This document shows positions 6,383 to 6,434 of a DNA stretch of 6,434 bases, piece by piece. Under the pieces are notes generated by a model, which was given only the letters and a program-made list of their open reading frames with translations, did not search any database and was not told where the DNA came from. Both the position numbers and the translations under genes were made by a program. The number at the start of each line of letters is the position of its first letter. The first letter of the stretch is position 1. This DNA comes from Actinomycetota bacterium (lineage in GTDB: Bacteria > Actinomycetota > Acidimicrobiia > Acidimicrobiales > CADCTF01), in assembly GCA_019348305.1 (NCBI GenBank), contig JAHWJQ010000125.1, positions 1 to 6,434 on the forward strand, in the 5' to 3' direction.

Positions 6383-6434
6383 CGCCGCCTCCGCTGGTGC
6401 TCGACGCCGGAGGTTTGGATGCCCTCTGTCCAGA
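6379..6434 (+). CDS. PIN-domain (VapC-like) toxin, N-terminal fragment cut by window edge
   Basis: Only 18 full codons are present. The GTG at 6379 overlaps the antitoxin TGA, and a G-run lies a few bases upstream. The peptide VTPPPLVLDAGGLDALCP has the first beta strand and first acidic residue (Asp9 in LVLDAGG) of PIN-domain ribonucleases, whose VapC members cut tRNA or rRNA in the cytoplasm. The remaining three acidic active-site residues lie outside the window. The identification relies on this short match plus the position after a ribbon-helix-helix antitoxin. An intact full-length gene cannot be confirmed. Confidence 0.6.
   Translation, partial: MTPPPLVLDAGGLDALCP

Overview
The window is a gene-dense, very GC-rich stretch that most resembles an actinobacterial chromosome. 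The inference rests on GC-rich third positions, frequent GTG starts, stop/start overlaps of the GTGA type, an MpaB/DUF2236 oxygenase, an exported nuclease with an Excalibur tail and a FrnE-like DsbA protein. A lineage such as Acidimicrobiia is possible, but the sequence alone does not settle it. No tRNA, rRNA, CRISPR array, transposase or phage gene is visible, and no stretch longer than 300 bases lacks a gene.

Five genes run leftward on the minus strand. In order of transcription they are: a SNF2-family helicase/ATPase of 1053 residues (2776-5937); a 95-residue basic-then-helical protein of unknown function whose GTG start overlaps the helicase stop (2492-2779); an MpaB/DUF2236-family putative haem oxygenase (1541-2452); a secreted or lipid-anchored thermonuclease-like protein with a C-terminal Excalibur motif (542-1435); and a FrnE-like DsbA thiol oxidoreductase cut by the left edge (1-484). 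The helicase and small protein are almost certainly one translationally coupled unit. The 39-base gap to the oxygenase allows read-through. A hairpin after the oxygenase may end transcription before the nuclease.

A 190-base divergent intergenic region (5938-6127) separates the helicase from a rightward toxin-antitoxin pair. This comprises a ribbon-helix-helix antitoxin (6128-6382) and, overlapping it by GTGA, the first 18 codons of a PIN-domain (VapC-like) toxin cut by the right edge. A -10-like hexamer lies six bases before the antitoxin ATG, suggesting a leaderless transcript.

Most of this is recognisable housekeeping or accessory content. The part most worth a second look is the coupled SNF2 helicase and small unknown protein, next to a toxin-antitoxin module. 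That arrangement fits a helicase plus dedicated partner, but the sequence does not show what it acts on.
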